Assembly (NCBI GenBank): GCA_963977675.1
Contig: CAXBPY010000051.1
Location: 1 to 21,966, forward strand
Reading direction: 5' to 3'
Origin: CAXBPY01 sp003455275
GTDB lineage: Bacteria > Bacteroidota > Bacteroidia > Chitinophagales > UBA10324
Length of the DNA: 21,966 nucleotides
Shown: piece by piece, positions 14,980-21,966 of the stretch
Layout: every line of letters starts with the position of its first letter
Position numbering within the stretch: position 1 is the first letter of the stretch
Translations under genes and position numbers: made by a program
Notes under the pieces: generated by a model
What the model was told of the DNA's origin: nothing
Seen by the model: only the letters and a program-made list of their open reading frames with translations
Database searches by the model: none

Positions 14980-15881
14980 GCGTTGGTGGCGGTTACTTGT
15001 TGAATAAATATTTCGTTCAGGGAAGGAAGAACCTCATTGAATGAAACCACATTACAGTTTTGATTCAATAATGATTTCAGCAATTCATTTGGTTGTGTTC
15101 CATCAGAAATTTTAATGATGAGTTCGTGGTCATTAGAATTCACGAGTGAAAATCTTGAATCAGAAATTGATGGTGTGGCACCTTCATATTTCACTGAGAA
15201 ATTATGCGGACGGAATCTTCTGCGTACTTCATCCACTTTTCCTTCAAGTAAAACTTTTCCTTTATTGTAAAGCACAATGCTCTCACAAATTTCTTCCACC
15301 TGCTCCATTCGGTGAGTGGAAAAAATGATGGTAGCACCTTCATTTCTTAATCGCATAATTTCATTTTTAATCAACTCAGCATTCACAGGATCCAAACCGC
15401 TAAAGGGTTCGTCGAGGATGATAAGATTAGGATTATGAACAACAGTACTTACAAACTGAATTTTCTGTCCCATTCCTTTTGAGAGTTCTTCAACTTTTTT
15501 GTTCCACCAGTCTTTTATATTCAAACGCTCGAGCCATTCGAAAACTTTTTTCTTCGCGTCGGCAGATTTCAATCCTTTCAATTGTGCGAGGTAAACAAGT
15601 TGTTCCCACACTTTCATTTTTTTGTAAAGGCCTCGCTCTTCCGGCATATAGCCAATTCGAGCAGAATGATTTCGTTTCAGTAATTCATTTCCAAAAAGAA
15701 TTTCTCCGGAGTCAGGCATGATGATACTGGTGATCATCCGGATGGTGGTGGTTTTACCCGAACCATTCGGTCCAAGCATTCCAAAAATACTTTGAGAAGG
15801 AACTGCGAAAGAAACATCATCGACCGCAGCAGTTTTCAAATAAACTTTGCGGATGTTTTTCAGTTCAACAATATTCGACAT
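14976..15881 (-). CDS. ABC transporter ATP-binding protein (NatA-like, DUF4162-type C-terminus)
   Basis: ATPase that powers the NatB-like permease encoded next, first gene of the four-gene run. In 301 residues: Walker A G-P-N-G-S-G-K-T-T (37-45), a Q-loop region with Glu (M-P-E-E-R-G-L-Y, 79-86) as in this subfamily, the signature L-S-K-G-M-G-Q-K-I-Q (133-142), Walker B L-I-I-L-D-E-P (153-159), D-loop S-G-L-D (161-164) and switch H190. Residues from about 210 form the extra C-terminal domain (DUF4162-like) common in these exporters. ATG start at 15879-15881; a candidate promoter lies about 20 bases upstream. Its last codons overlap the permease start by four bases, giving coupled translation. 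Confidence 0.93.
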   Translation of the reverse strand: MSNIVELKNIRKVYLKTAAVDDVSFAVPSQSIFGMLGPNGSGKTTTIRMITSIIMPDSGEILFGNELLKRNHSARIGYMPEERGLYKKMKVWEQLVYLAQLKGLKSADAKKKVFEWLERLNIKDWWNKKVEELSKGMGQKIQFVSTVVHNPNLIILDEPFSGLDPVNAELIKNEIMRLRNEGATIIFSTHRMEQVEEICESIVLYNKGKVLLEGKVDEVRRRFRPHNFSVKYEGATPSISDSRFSLVNSNDHELIIKISDGTQPNELLKSLLNQNCNVVSFNEVLPSLNEIFIQQVTATNA

Positions 15882-15902
15882 ATGTTAATGTAAAAGTGGG
15901 AG

Positions 15903-15930
15903 CGAATGTATGGCAATCGCATGAATGAAA
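15903..15930 (-). promoter_or_regulatory. Candidate promoter of the ABC/cyclase/reductase operon
   Basis: On the minus strand TTTC (15927-15930) is followed after 16 bases by TACATTCG (15903-15910) and then CTCC, about 20 bases before the ABC ATPase ATG. The box is one base from TAnnTTTG and shares its TTCGCTCC and its spacing with the candidate icmF promoter. It abuts the terminator hairpin of the preceding T9SS gene. Confidence 0.4.
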
Positions 15931-15962
15931 ACGGCGAATGAAAAATTCTTTCATCCGCCGTT
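15930..15962 (-). terminator. Intrinsic terminator-like hairpin after the T9SS gene pair
   Basis: Arms at 15930-15943 and 15949-15962 pair over 14 bases with one G-T type mismatch around a 5-base loop. It lies 20 bases past the stop of the 692-residue protein gene. The tail on the minus strand is only modestly T-rich (TTTTCATT), while the plus-strand side is T-rich. Stem strength and position make a terminator the best reading; it separates the T9SS unit from the ABC operon. Confidence 0.65.
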
Positions 15963-15982
15963 AATTTTATTTCTTTAAAAAA

Positions 15983-18061
15983 TTATTGAACAATCAGCTT
16001 CATCACCTGTTTGTTGGTTTCTGAAAGAAGCGTGATGAAGTAAATTCCTTTTTGCCATTTGCTTACATCTACAGAAGAGAGGGAAGAAATTTTTCCCTGA
16101 TTGATTGTTCTCCCCAGCAAATCCTGAACAAAATAATTTGCAGGAGTGCTGCTGTTCAGATAAAAATTATCGTGAGCAGGATTCGGATAAACAATGAATT
16201 CATCGGCGATAATGTCTGAAACACTACTGAAAGCATTTAATTCAACCACTGCATCGTTGGTATTAACCGGCTGATTGTAGTCAAAGTAAATTTTTGCATT
16301 CATGGGAATGATGGTGCCATCAGGATTTCCGGGTGCTTGCTGAATTCTGAATTGAGCAAAACCATGAGATGCAGGCTCGTTGGTGTTGCTGTCTGGCAGT
16401 TCAATGTTGTCAAAGAGAAGAATGAGGGTGTCATTAAGTACAAGCCAATTGTAGTTTGCACTTGCAATTCCCTGGGTGATTGTATTCAAATCAAGATGCG
16501 GATCAATTACAGTTTCAATCCGGACATCGTGAGCTACTGCTGTTCCGGTATTTTGAAATGTAATGGTGTAAGTAAAATCATCTGTGTTTTGTGTAAGCAG
16601 ATAATCCGCCAGACCGGAAGAAGGATGAAGAGAAGAAGTTACATACATCGCATTCGGGTCGAACGGAACACCTATGGGAACACACAAGTTGCTTGAGTTA
16701 TTGTAAAGCTGGCAATCAAAATTACCTCCGCCTACTGAAGCGCTGAAGCAGTACATAGTTCCGATAGTATCGCATCCGGCCTGAATCATGATTGCAACAG
16801 TAGAGTCAGCACCGGCCGGAAGATTTCCGATTGAAAATGAATACTGGTTGTTTCCAATGGATGTTAGTGCAACAGGAGAATTCAGAATGGAAGTAGAATC
16901 ATTTAAAGTGAAAATTATTTCAGCAGTGTCATTCATGGTTCCGTTGTTAGAAATATGAATCGCGAGATACCCGGTGTCGCAAACACCAAGCGGATCCCAT
17001 CCCCACCACCATCCATTCCATAGCAAAGAATCGTTTTCTCCATGCGCCCAAATTCCTACTGTGAGGTCAGAACAATAATCAACGATTGTATCAGCAATCG
17101 AATTGTTATCAGTGCTGTCATTATATCCTGTAAAAGTGTAAGTGTAACTTCCGCTAGCAGGGCAATTAGTAGCATAGTTTGAGTTGGCAATATTGTTTGT
17201 TGTCCAGGTATAAACTCCGGGATCAACATACTTGCTGTAATATCCATTCATATCAGTAAACATGTATTGAGTGTTGCCCGAGGTGTCATTAATTATCACA
17301 GGCTTGTTCATGAGGGCATAATCAGTTCCGTTGTATAGGCAATCAAAATTCAAATCTGCGAAAACTTGTCCGCTAATTCTATTTTGATTCTGCGGTCCTG
17401 AGTATGAACTATCCGGGCTGAACAACCACGATTCATCATTCGCAGTCCATTGAGTAGGGTAATTATAATTGGAAGCAACAAATGCCTGAGTAGCTGTTGA
17501 ATTTTGAATTCCAAGAATTGCATTCCCGCCATTCCATGTTGCGCACAGGTCTTTTTGATGAATATGAACTTCAATGTTATTGCTTCCTTCATACAAAATA
17601 ACCTGGGCAGTAAGAAACAAACTTGTGCAGCTAAACAGAGAAACAGAATCATAACTCATCACAAATTTTCTGTTCGGTGGAAATCCATAGACCTGGTGAC
17701 TGATAGTTCCACTTGCCGGAACATAATCATCTTGCAGGGGAAAGAAAATGCTATTAATTGGAATTTGAGTTGAAGGTATTGCATTATTGATTGGCCAAGT
17801 GCAATAACTATTTGCGTTTGACAGATCAAAAGAAATAGAACTGTTAGTGCTTAATAATAACTGATCATATTGCTGGCCAAAAAAATAAAAATCAAATCCA
17901 ATAGGAATTACAGGGCTATACATATCATCAGCCACGCCTACTACTTGAATTCCGGAATCAAAAGGCATAGGGTTATATGGAATCTGACTTACATTATAAG
18001 TCTGTGCCTTTACTGAAAGAGTAGCAATAAAAACTATTGCAAAAGCAAAAATCTTTTTCAT
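15983..18061 (-). CDS. Secreted protein with DUF7619-like domain and T9SS type A sorting domain
   Basis: Exported by Sec and then T9SS to the cell surface or medium; no enzyme motif is recognised. In 692 residues there is a signal peptide (1-19, cleavage after K-A before Gln20). An N-terminal beta-rich region (30-215) has P-I-G-F-D-F-Y-F-F-G (53-62), the opening of nidogen-like surface domains. A B-type repeat region (228-300) has G-Q-V-F-A-D-L-N-F-D. A DUF7619-like domain (about 465-610) has F-D-P-N, T-F-Q-N-T-G-T-A-V-A and I-Y-F-D-Y-N-Q-P-V. The type A C-terminal signal starts at V-Y-P-N-P (624-628) and ends M-K-L-I-V-Q. The gene starts 29 bases after the type B gene, so the two are likely co-transcribed. 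It probably acts as a structural or adhesive surface protein. Domain names are from memory of family patterns. Confidence 0.85.
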   Translation of the reverse strand: MKKIFAFAIVFIATLSVKAQTYNVSQIPYNPMPFDSGIQVVGVADDMYSPVIPIGFDFYFFGQQYDQLLLSTNSSISFDLSNANSYCTWPINNAIPSTQIPINSIFFPLQDDYVPASGTISHQVYGFPPNRKFVMSYDSVSLFSCTSLFLTAQVILYEGSNNIEVHIHQKDLCATWNGGNAILGIQNSTATQAFVASNYNYPTQWTANDESWLFSPDSSYSGPQNQNRISGQVFADLNFDCLYNGTDYALMNKPVIINDTSGNTQYMFTDMNGYYSKYVDPGVYTWTTNNIANSNYATNCPASGSYTYTFTGYNDSTDNNSIADTIVDYCSDLTVGIWAHGENDSLLWNGWWWGWDPLGVCDTGYLAIHISNNGTMNDTAEIIFTLNDSTSILNSPVALTSIGNNQYSFSIGNLPAGADSTVAIMIQAGCDTIGTMYCFSASVGGGNFDCQLYNNSSNLCVPIGVPFDPNAMYVTSSLHPSSGLADYLLTQNTDDFTYTITFQNTGTAVAHDVRIETVIDPHLDLNTITQGIASANYNWLVLNDTLILLFDNIELPDSNTNEPASHGFAQFRIQQAPGNPDGTIIPMNAKIYFDYNQPVNTNDAVVELNAFSSVSDIIADEFIVYPNPAHDNFYLNSSTPANYFVQDLLGRTINQGKISSLSSVDVSKWQKGIYFITLLSETNKQVMKLIVQ

Positions 18062-18090
18062 AGTGATTGAAATTAAAGCAGTTAAAAAAT

Positions 18091-21000
18091 CTATCGGATC
18101 AAGGTTAAATTTCCTTTGACAAACTTGCTTGTTCCATCAAGGAAGTTGGCCTGAATATAATAAACATAAACACCCATAGCGCAATCTTCATTATGGAATT
18201 TGCCATTCCACATAAGCTTAGGATTTCGTGTTTCATAAACCATCTCCCCCCAACGATCATAAATCCGCAAGTAAAGTGTTTCAAGATTTCTTCCGAACAC
18301 CTGGAACAAATCATTTTCACCATCACCGTTAGGAGAGAAAGTATTTGGAACAAACAAATCGCTTCCATTAATATCAATTACAACTTCACCTTCACCTGTG
18401 CATCCATGTGAATCAGTAACTGTGACATGATAAGTTCCGTTGCCAAGACCATTAATTGTTTGACTATAAGAAATTGGATTGGTATCCCATACATAAGTAT
18501 AGGGACCGGTTCCGCCTGCAACCAAAGCGGTGGCAGAACCATTGTTCATGCCATAATCTGTATTAGTGACATCAAAGGTTAATACAATGGGTAGCGGCTC
18601 TATAATAACTATTGAAGACTGAGCTAAGCATCCGTTTGCATCAGTGATTACTAACGAATAATTACCAGAAGGAATATTGGTAAGTGTTGTTGTAGTTGCA
18701 CCGGTATTCCACAAATACATGTAAGGAGGAGTGGAGCCACCTACTATACTGAAGGCAGTTCCATCACTCATGCCGGGGCAAGAAATTTCTGTTGCACCCA
18801 GTCCAACATTGGGCAAAGGCCAAACATCAATATTTACAGTATCATAATCCTTGCATCCAACAGAGTTTTGAGCCATTACTATATAATATGTGGCGCTGTC
18901 AGCAATGATTGGATAAAACTGATTTGTACTTACAGAAACATTGTGCTCATCCTTCCAATTATAATTTCCTGTGCTGCTGATTGCAGAAAGATTAAGCGCA
19001 ACATCTTTACATACAGTGGTATCATTAATTGCAACGACTGACGGACGAGGTTGAACAATAATATTTTTTACTCCATTCGCTGATCCGCAAGGGTTAAGTG
19101 CAAACACATGCACTTGAACCGTTCCGGTTGAATCAAAGACCATATACAGTTCATTATTTGCAGTATCAATAACAGTCCCCCAAGTAGACCACCATTGATA
19201 ATAAGTAGCAACCTGAAATGGAACTGTAAGGTGAACTGTATCTCCCTGACAAACCGGTGTAGGCGCTGTTATATTCACATTCGGAATTCCTAATAAATGA
19301 ATATGAACTGTATCGGCCCATGTTCCAAAACAATCGTAATTATTTTCCCGGACAGTAAACCAATAATTTCCGGGCGGTGTTCCGGCATTCCATTGAATCA
19401 GAAGCGGATTATAACTCCAATAAAATGGTTGGCCATTGTTTAGCACAGGAGAATACCACTGATAAGTACTATTAAAGTTGTAAGGTGCAATTGTTAAAGA
19501 AGTAATAGCTCCGGCGCAAACAAGTGTATCATCCGGAATAATTGTTGGCGGAATTGAATCGGGCGAACCAATAATTAGATGAATTAAAGTGCCAAGGCTA
19601 TCGCCCGGAGGATTACAGTTAGTGGCAATCAGGCGCATATAATACATGCCTGTTCCAGGAGGACCAAGCGTGGCTATTACTTGCAACAGTCCGGGAATCG
19701 AAAGCGTCATGGTTCCACCTGACATAGAAGTAATTGTTCCGAAAGCTCCGGTATTAATTATTTGATAGGTCATTGAATTAATAATCTGAACCTGGAATTG
19801 ATTTCCCGGATTATAAGTTACTCCAAGAGGGAATGAATTTGTTCCAATTGTAATAGTTGTATCTACTCCAACATAATCAGTGATACAAACATGTATGTCG
19901 GTTATATTATTAGTTGTGTTATCACAATGATGGATGCAGAATGGTCCAAAATAATTTGCGGGCGGAGGAATAACACTTGGACTTGTTGAGATTACTCTGA
20001 TATAATAATTGCAACCATCCGGAACCACTGGAATAACACCTGAAACATTTCCGGGAGGTGAACCTAAAGAAGGATCAAAAGCCTGAGAACTTGGAAAGGT
20101 TCCTATTGTTAGTGGCGCACCGAAATTTCCGTTTACATCCGATAGTTGTGCGACATATTGATTGTTTGCATTGAAGGTTCCTGTTGAATAAAATGGAACA
20201 TCAATTACACTTTGAACACATGGAGTATCCGGGCCAAATGTGACAACAGGTTGAAGAGTAGTTATTGTATTAGGACAATTGATAACCTGAAAGCATATGC
20301 TTGCAGTTCCGGTAATTGCAGGAGGTGGAGAAAGCCGCGTAATCCGAACTTTGTAACAATTCCCTATAGGTGTTCCTGCTGGAATAATTCCGCTTATACC
20401 CCCGGAAGTTGTTCCGGCTGCGATGCTAAAAACTCCCAAATTAGTACCTGTAAAATTCCCTGCAGAATTTGATAATTCAATTTCATAAGTTCCGTCGCAC
20501 ATTGGAGCACTCAAAGAATAAAAAATCGAAAGATAATTGCTTGCACATACAGGATTCGGTGCAACAGAAGTGATATTAATATTTACAGGATTATTTATGT
20601 TGTCATAAGTTGAAACAATAAAAATGTCGTCGATTCCCATTGATATGTGATTAGTTCCAACTCCCATATTTTTCCATCTCCATCCAAACCGTAGTGTAGG
20701 TTGGTTATCGAAAATAGGATCAGTTACAATTTCATACTTCCATAAATTCTGATTGTTATACTGTGTAGACCCGGTTTGAGTCCATGTTCCGCCGCCATCT
20801 AAACTGTAGTATAGTTCGCAGTAGTCATTGAAATTTCCTTCTCCAATCCAAAAGAATGTGAGAATCGTGTTTTCCATAGCATAGGTGCACACATCTTCGC
20901 CTATTTGTGCGAAGTTATCAGAGGGAACTGCCGGGTTATAATTCGCATTGCTGCATGTTCCTACATTTTGTGTGTCATAGATATGAAGATAATTGCTGAA

Positions 21001-21267
21001 TGGTGCACCGGCAATTGTTCCGCTTACAACCTGTGTTTCATCAGGAGTATTGGGGTACAGGCCGCCACCATTGTAATTGTTATTAATAATCCATTGGTTA
21101 GGACCACTATTACTTGATGGACCACCAGTATTTAAAAAAATGTTTGGAAGACCTGCGTTAAAGTCTTCCTGATAGAGTTGAATGGTTTGCTGTGCAACAG
21201 AAGTATTCCATCCGGAAAAAATCAGTAATAAAAAAAAGTATATTTTTTTCTTGTAGAGAAGAGCCAT
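18091..21267 (-). CDS. Large SprB-repeat, adhesin-like protein with T9SS type B (gliding CHU_C) domain
   Basis: Cell-surface protein of 1058 residues with no recognised catalytic domain. The signal peptide has cleavage after S-V-A25, leaving Gln26. An N-terminal lectin/MAM-like beta sandwich (about 30-222) is followed by several Ig/PKD-like repeats (about 225-820). Two SprB-type repeats follow (about 820-965), recognised by G-G-S-T-P-P-Y, W-N-T-G-A-T and I-T-D-A-N-G-C, and by G-G-T-G-P-Y, V-T-D-S-H-G-C. The type B sorting domain (about 967-1058) begins V-P-N-T-F-S-P-N-G-D-G and includes R-I-Y-D-R-W-G. Such proteins are usually surface-anchored adhesins, and the gliding label does not prove gliding. 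No PorP/SprF-like partner gene is nearby. The leader has an AT-rich 7-base stem (21290-21308) and TTTG/TACTTTTA boxes at poor spacing, so its promoter is uncertain. Confidence 0.88.
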   Translation of the reverse strand: MALLYKKKIYFFLLLIFSGWNTSVAQQTIQLYQEDFNAGLPNIFLNTGGPSSNSGPNQWIINNNYNGGGLYPNTPDETQVVSGTIAGAPFSNYLHIYDTQNVGTCSNANYNPAVPSDNFAQIGEDVCTYAMENTILTFFWIGEGNFNDYCELYYSLDGGGTWTQTGSTQYNNQNLWKYEIVTDPIFDNQPTLRFGWRWKNMGVGTNHISMGIDDIFIVSTYDNINNPVNINITSVAPNPVCASNYLSIFYSLSAPMCDGTYEIELSNSAGNFTGTNLGVFSIAAGTTSGGISGIIPAGTPIGNCYKVRITRLSPPPAITGTASICFQVINCPNTITTLQPVVTFGPDTPCVQSVIDVPFYSTGTFNANNQYVAQLSDVNGNFGAPLTIGTFPSSQAFDPSLGSPPGNVSGVIPVVPDGCNYYIRVISTSPSVIPPPANYFGPFCIHHCDNTTNNITDIHVCITDYVGVDTTITIGTNSFPLGVTYNPGNQFQVQIINSMTYQIINTGAFGTITSMSGGTMTLSIPGLLQVIATLGPPGTGMYYMRLIATNCNPPGDSLGTLIHLIIGSPDSIPPTIIPDDTLVCAGAITSLTIAPYNFNSTYQWYSPVLNNGQPFYWSYNPLLIQWNAGTPPGNYWFTVRENNYDCFGTWADTVHIHLLGIPNVNITAPTPVCQGDTVHLTVPFQVATYYQWWSTWGTVIDTANNELYMVFDSTGTVQVHVFALNPCGSANGVKNIIVQPRPSVVAINDTTVCKDVALNLSAISSTGNYNWKDEHNVSVSTNQFYPIIADSATYYIVMAQNSVGCKDYDTVNIDVWPLPNVGLGATEISCPGMSDGTAFSIVGGSTPPYMYLWNTGATTTTLTNIPSGNYSLVITDANGCLAQSSIVIIEPLPIVLTFDVTNTDYGMNNGSATALVAGGTGPYTYVWDTNPISYSQTINGLGNGTYHVTVTDSHGCTGEGEVVIDINGSDLFVPNTFSPNGDGENDLFQVFGRNLETLYLRIYDRWGEMVYETRNPKLMWNGKFHNEDCAMGVYVYYIQANFLDGTSKFVKGNLTLIR

Positions 21268-21337
21268 CTGCTCATGGTTTTTCAGTGACTAAAAGTAATA
21301 AACTTTTATTCCCATCATTCAAATGTTCTAATTTCTA

Positions 21338-21865
21338 TTACTGATTCATTTGTAGATATTTCTGAGCAATAATTTTGAGATGGTGCCGCTCATGAGCAAT
21401 TATAAAAAAAAGCAGTGCCCGAACACTCACCATATTTTTGTTAGCAATCCCGGTCCGATCAATCATTTCAGTGGTCATGTTTTTAAAAAGTTGAATGTTT
21501 GATTCGCGGATAGAAGATTTTTCATCTCTGATATCAGAAAGCGATAACAAATTGTAACCCGAATTCGGAACATAAATATTCTCATCAAAACCTTCGAGGG
21601 GAGTTTTGTCATTTCGCGATAGGCGCAAGGCGCGGTAAGCAAGTATTCTTTCAGTGTCGCATAAATGCCCAACCACTTCTTTTAGCATCCATTTATTTTC
21701 AGCATATCGAAAGGTTTCTTTTTCAATTGAAACATTTTTCAGAAAGGAATCTGAAATTTCCTTCTGTAGAATTAAAGCATCCAGCAAATCATCCTCATCA
21801 ATATACTTAAGATAAGTTTTATAATATTCTGAGAGCGAATTTTCAGAAGGAGGAGAAATTTTCAT
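21338..21865 (-). CDS. DinB-fold protein (DinB/YfiT-like putative metalloprotein)
   Basis: Four-helix-bundle protein of 175 residues, a typical DinB/YfiT length. The three expected metal-binding histidines are present: H67 in the segment K-E-V-V-G-H-L-C-D-T-E, and the pair H158 and H162 in A-H-E-R-H-H near the end. W59 in N-K-W-M is the conserved Trp before the first His. Many bacterial relatives act as thiol-dependent S-transferases (with bacillithiol, for example), but the role of this one cannot be told. No signal peptide, so cytoplasmic. ATG start at 21863-21865. It lies 70 bases upstream of the type B secreted protein gene and need not share its transcript. Confidence 0.88.
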   Translation of the reverse strand: MKISPPSENSLSEYYKTYLKYIDEDDLLDALILQKEISDSFLKNVSIEKETFRYAENKWMLKEVVGHLCDTERILAYRALRLSRNDKTPLEGFDENIYVPNSGYNLLSLSDIRDEKSSIRESNIQLFKNMTTEMIDRTGIANKNMVSVRALLFFIIAHERHHLKIIAQKYLQMNQ

Positions 21866-21921
21866 TTGGTATTTTTCTATTGTTGGAAAACTTTCAAAGC
21901 AATATTAGCTTTTAATAGTTT

Positions 21922-21966
21922 TTAATTCTTCACCAGCTTCTGCGTGAAAACCGAGTTGCCGGAAAT
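21922..21966 (-). CDS. C-terminal end of a probable T9SS type A cargo protein (partial)
   Basis: The minus strand is open from the right window edge and encodes I-S-G-N-S-V-F-T-Q-K-L-V-K-N, then TAA at 21922-21924. The form G-x-x-V-F-T-Q-K-L-V matches the last strand of type A sorting domains (compare N-K-Q-V-M-K-L-I-V-Q in the 692-residue protein). The gene would lie mostly beyond the window and end 56 bases before the DinB start, on the same strand. Only 14 residues are visible, so the call rests on this pattern and on the neighbouring T9SS genes. Confidence 0.45.
   Translation of the reverse strand: MSGNSVFTQKLVKN

Noticed and set aside
19000..20600. Repeated Ig/PKD-like segments in the 1058-residue protein as a DNA tandem repeat
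   Set aside because: The repeats are similar only at the level of protein pattern; I saw no long repeated DNA.
1..21966. CRISPR arrays, tRNA/rRNA genes, insertion sequences or phage genes
   Set aside because: No regularly spaced repeats, no cloverleaf or rRNA-like stretch, and no transposase or integrase motif in any real gene.

Overview
The window is about 22 kb of chromosome from a Bacteroidota bacterium. I cannot name it below phylum. Evidence for the phylum: two large secreted proteins with type IX secretion (T9SS) C-terminal domains, one of each sorting type (A and B); what look like the last residues of two further T9SS tails at the two window edges; signal peptides cleaved just before glutamine; promoter-like -33/-7 boxes resembling the Bacteroidota TTTG / TAnnTTTG pattern; and weak Shine-Dalgarno signals. 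No RNA gene, CRISPR array, transposase, integrase or phage gene is visible. Coding density is high, with no gene-free stretch over 300 bases.

Layout. (1) 1-30 (+): probable last codons of a T9SS-secreted protein. (2) 135-3515 (-): icmF, a fused B12-dependent acyl-CoA mutase carrying its own G-protein chaperone. (3) 3746-4393 (+): a HAD-family phosphatase divergent from icmF. (4) 4433-11837: a surface-glycan block made of two GT4 glycosyltransferases (-), a polyprenyl-phosphate-type GT2 and a polytopic GT-C-like transferase (+), an acyltransferase-3 membrane protein (-) and a second GT-C-like protein (-) that is a full-length paralogue of the first. (5) 11895-15881 (-): a tight four-gene run with overlapping ends: ABC ATPase, ABC-2 permease, M28/glutaminyl-cyclase-like lipoprotein, and an FNR-type flavin reductase. 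(6) 15983-21267 (-): two secreted T9SS proteins in tandem, a type B adhesin-like protein with SprB repeats and a type A protein with a DUF7619-like domain. (7) 21338-21865 (-): a DinB-fold protein. (8) 21922-21966 (-): the end of another probable T9SS cargo.

How it may fit together. Most of the window concerns the cell envelope and surface. The GT2 and GT-C proteins look like a lipid-linked-sugar donor and acceptor pair that decorates a periplasmic glycan, with O-acylation by the acyltransferase and chain building by the GT4 enzymes. The glutaminyl-cyclase-like lipoprotein may act on exported proteins with a new N-terminal Gln. Both complete secreted proteins here are predicted to expose Gln after signal peptidase I, so the window holds both the candidate enzyme and candidate substrates. 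The icmF and HAD genes are metabolic and have no obvious link to the rest.

I see no clearly unprecedented system. The points most worth a second look are the ABC/cyclase/flavin-reductase overlap operon, the inverted GT-C paralogue pair with a conserved extracytoplasmic cysteine pair, and the Met/Gln-rich loop in the ABC permease.
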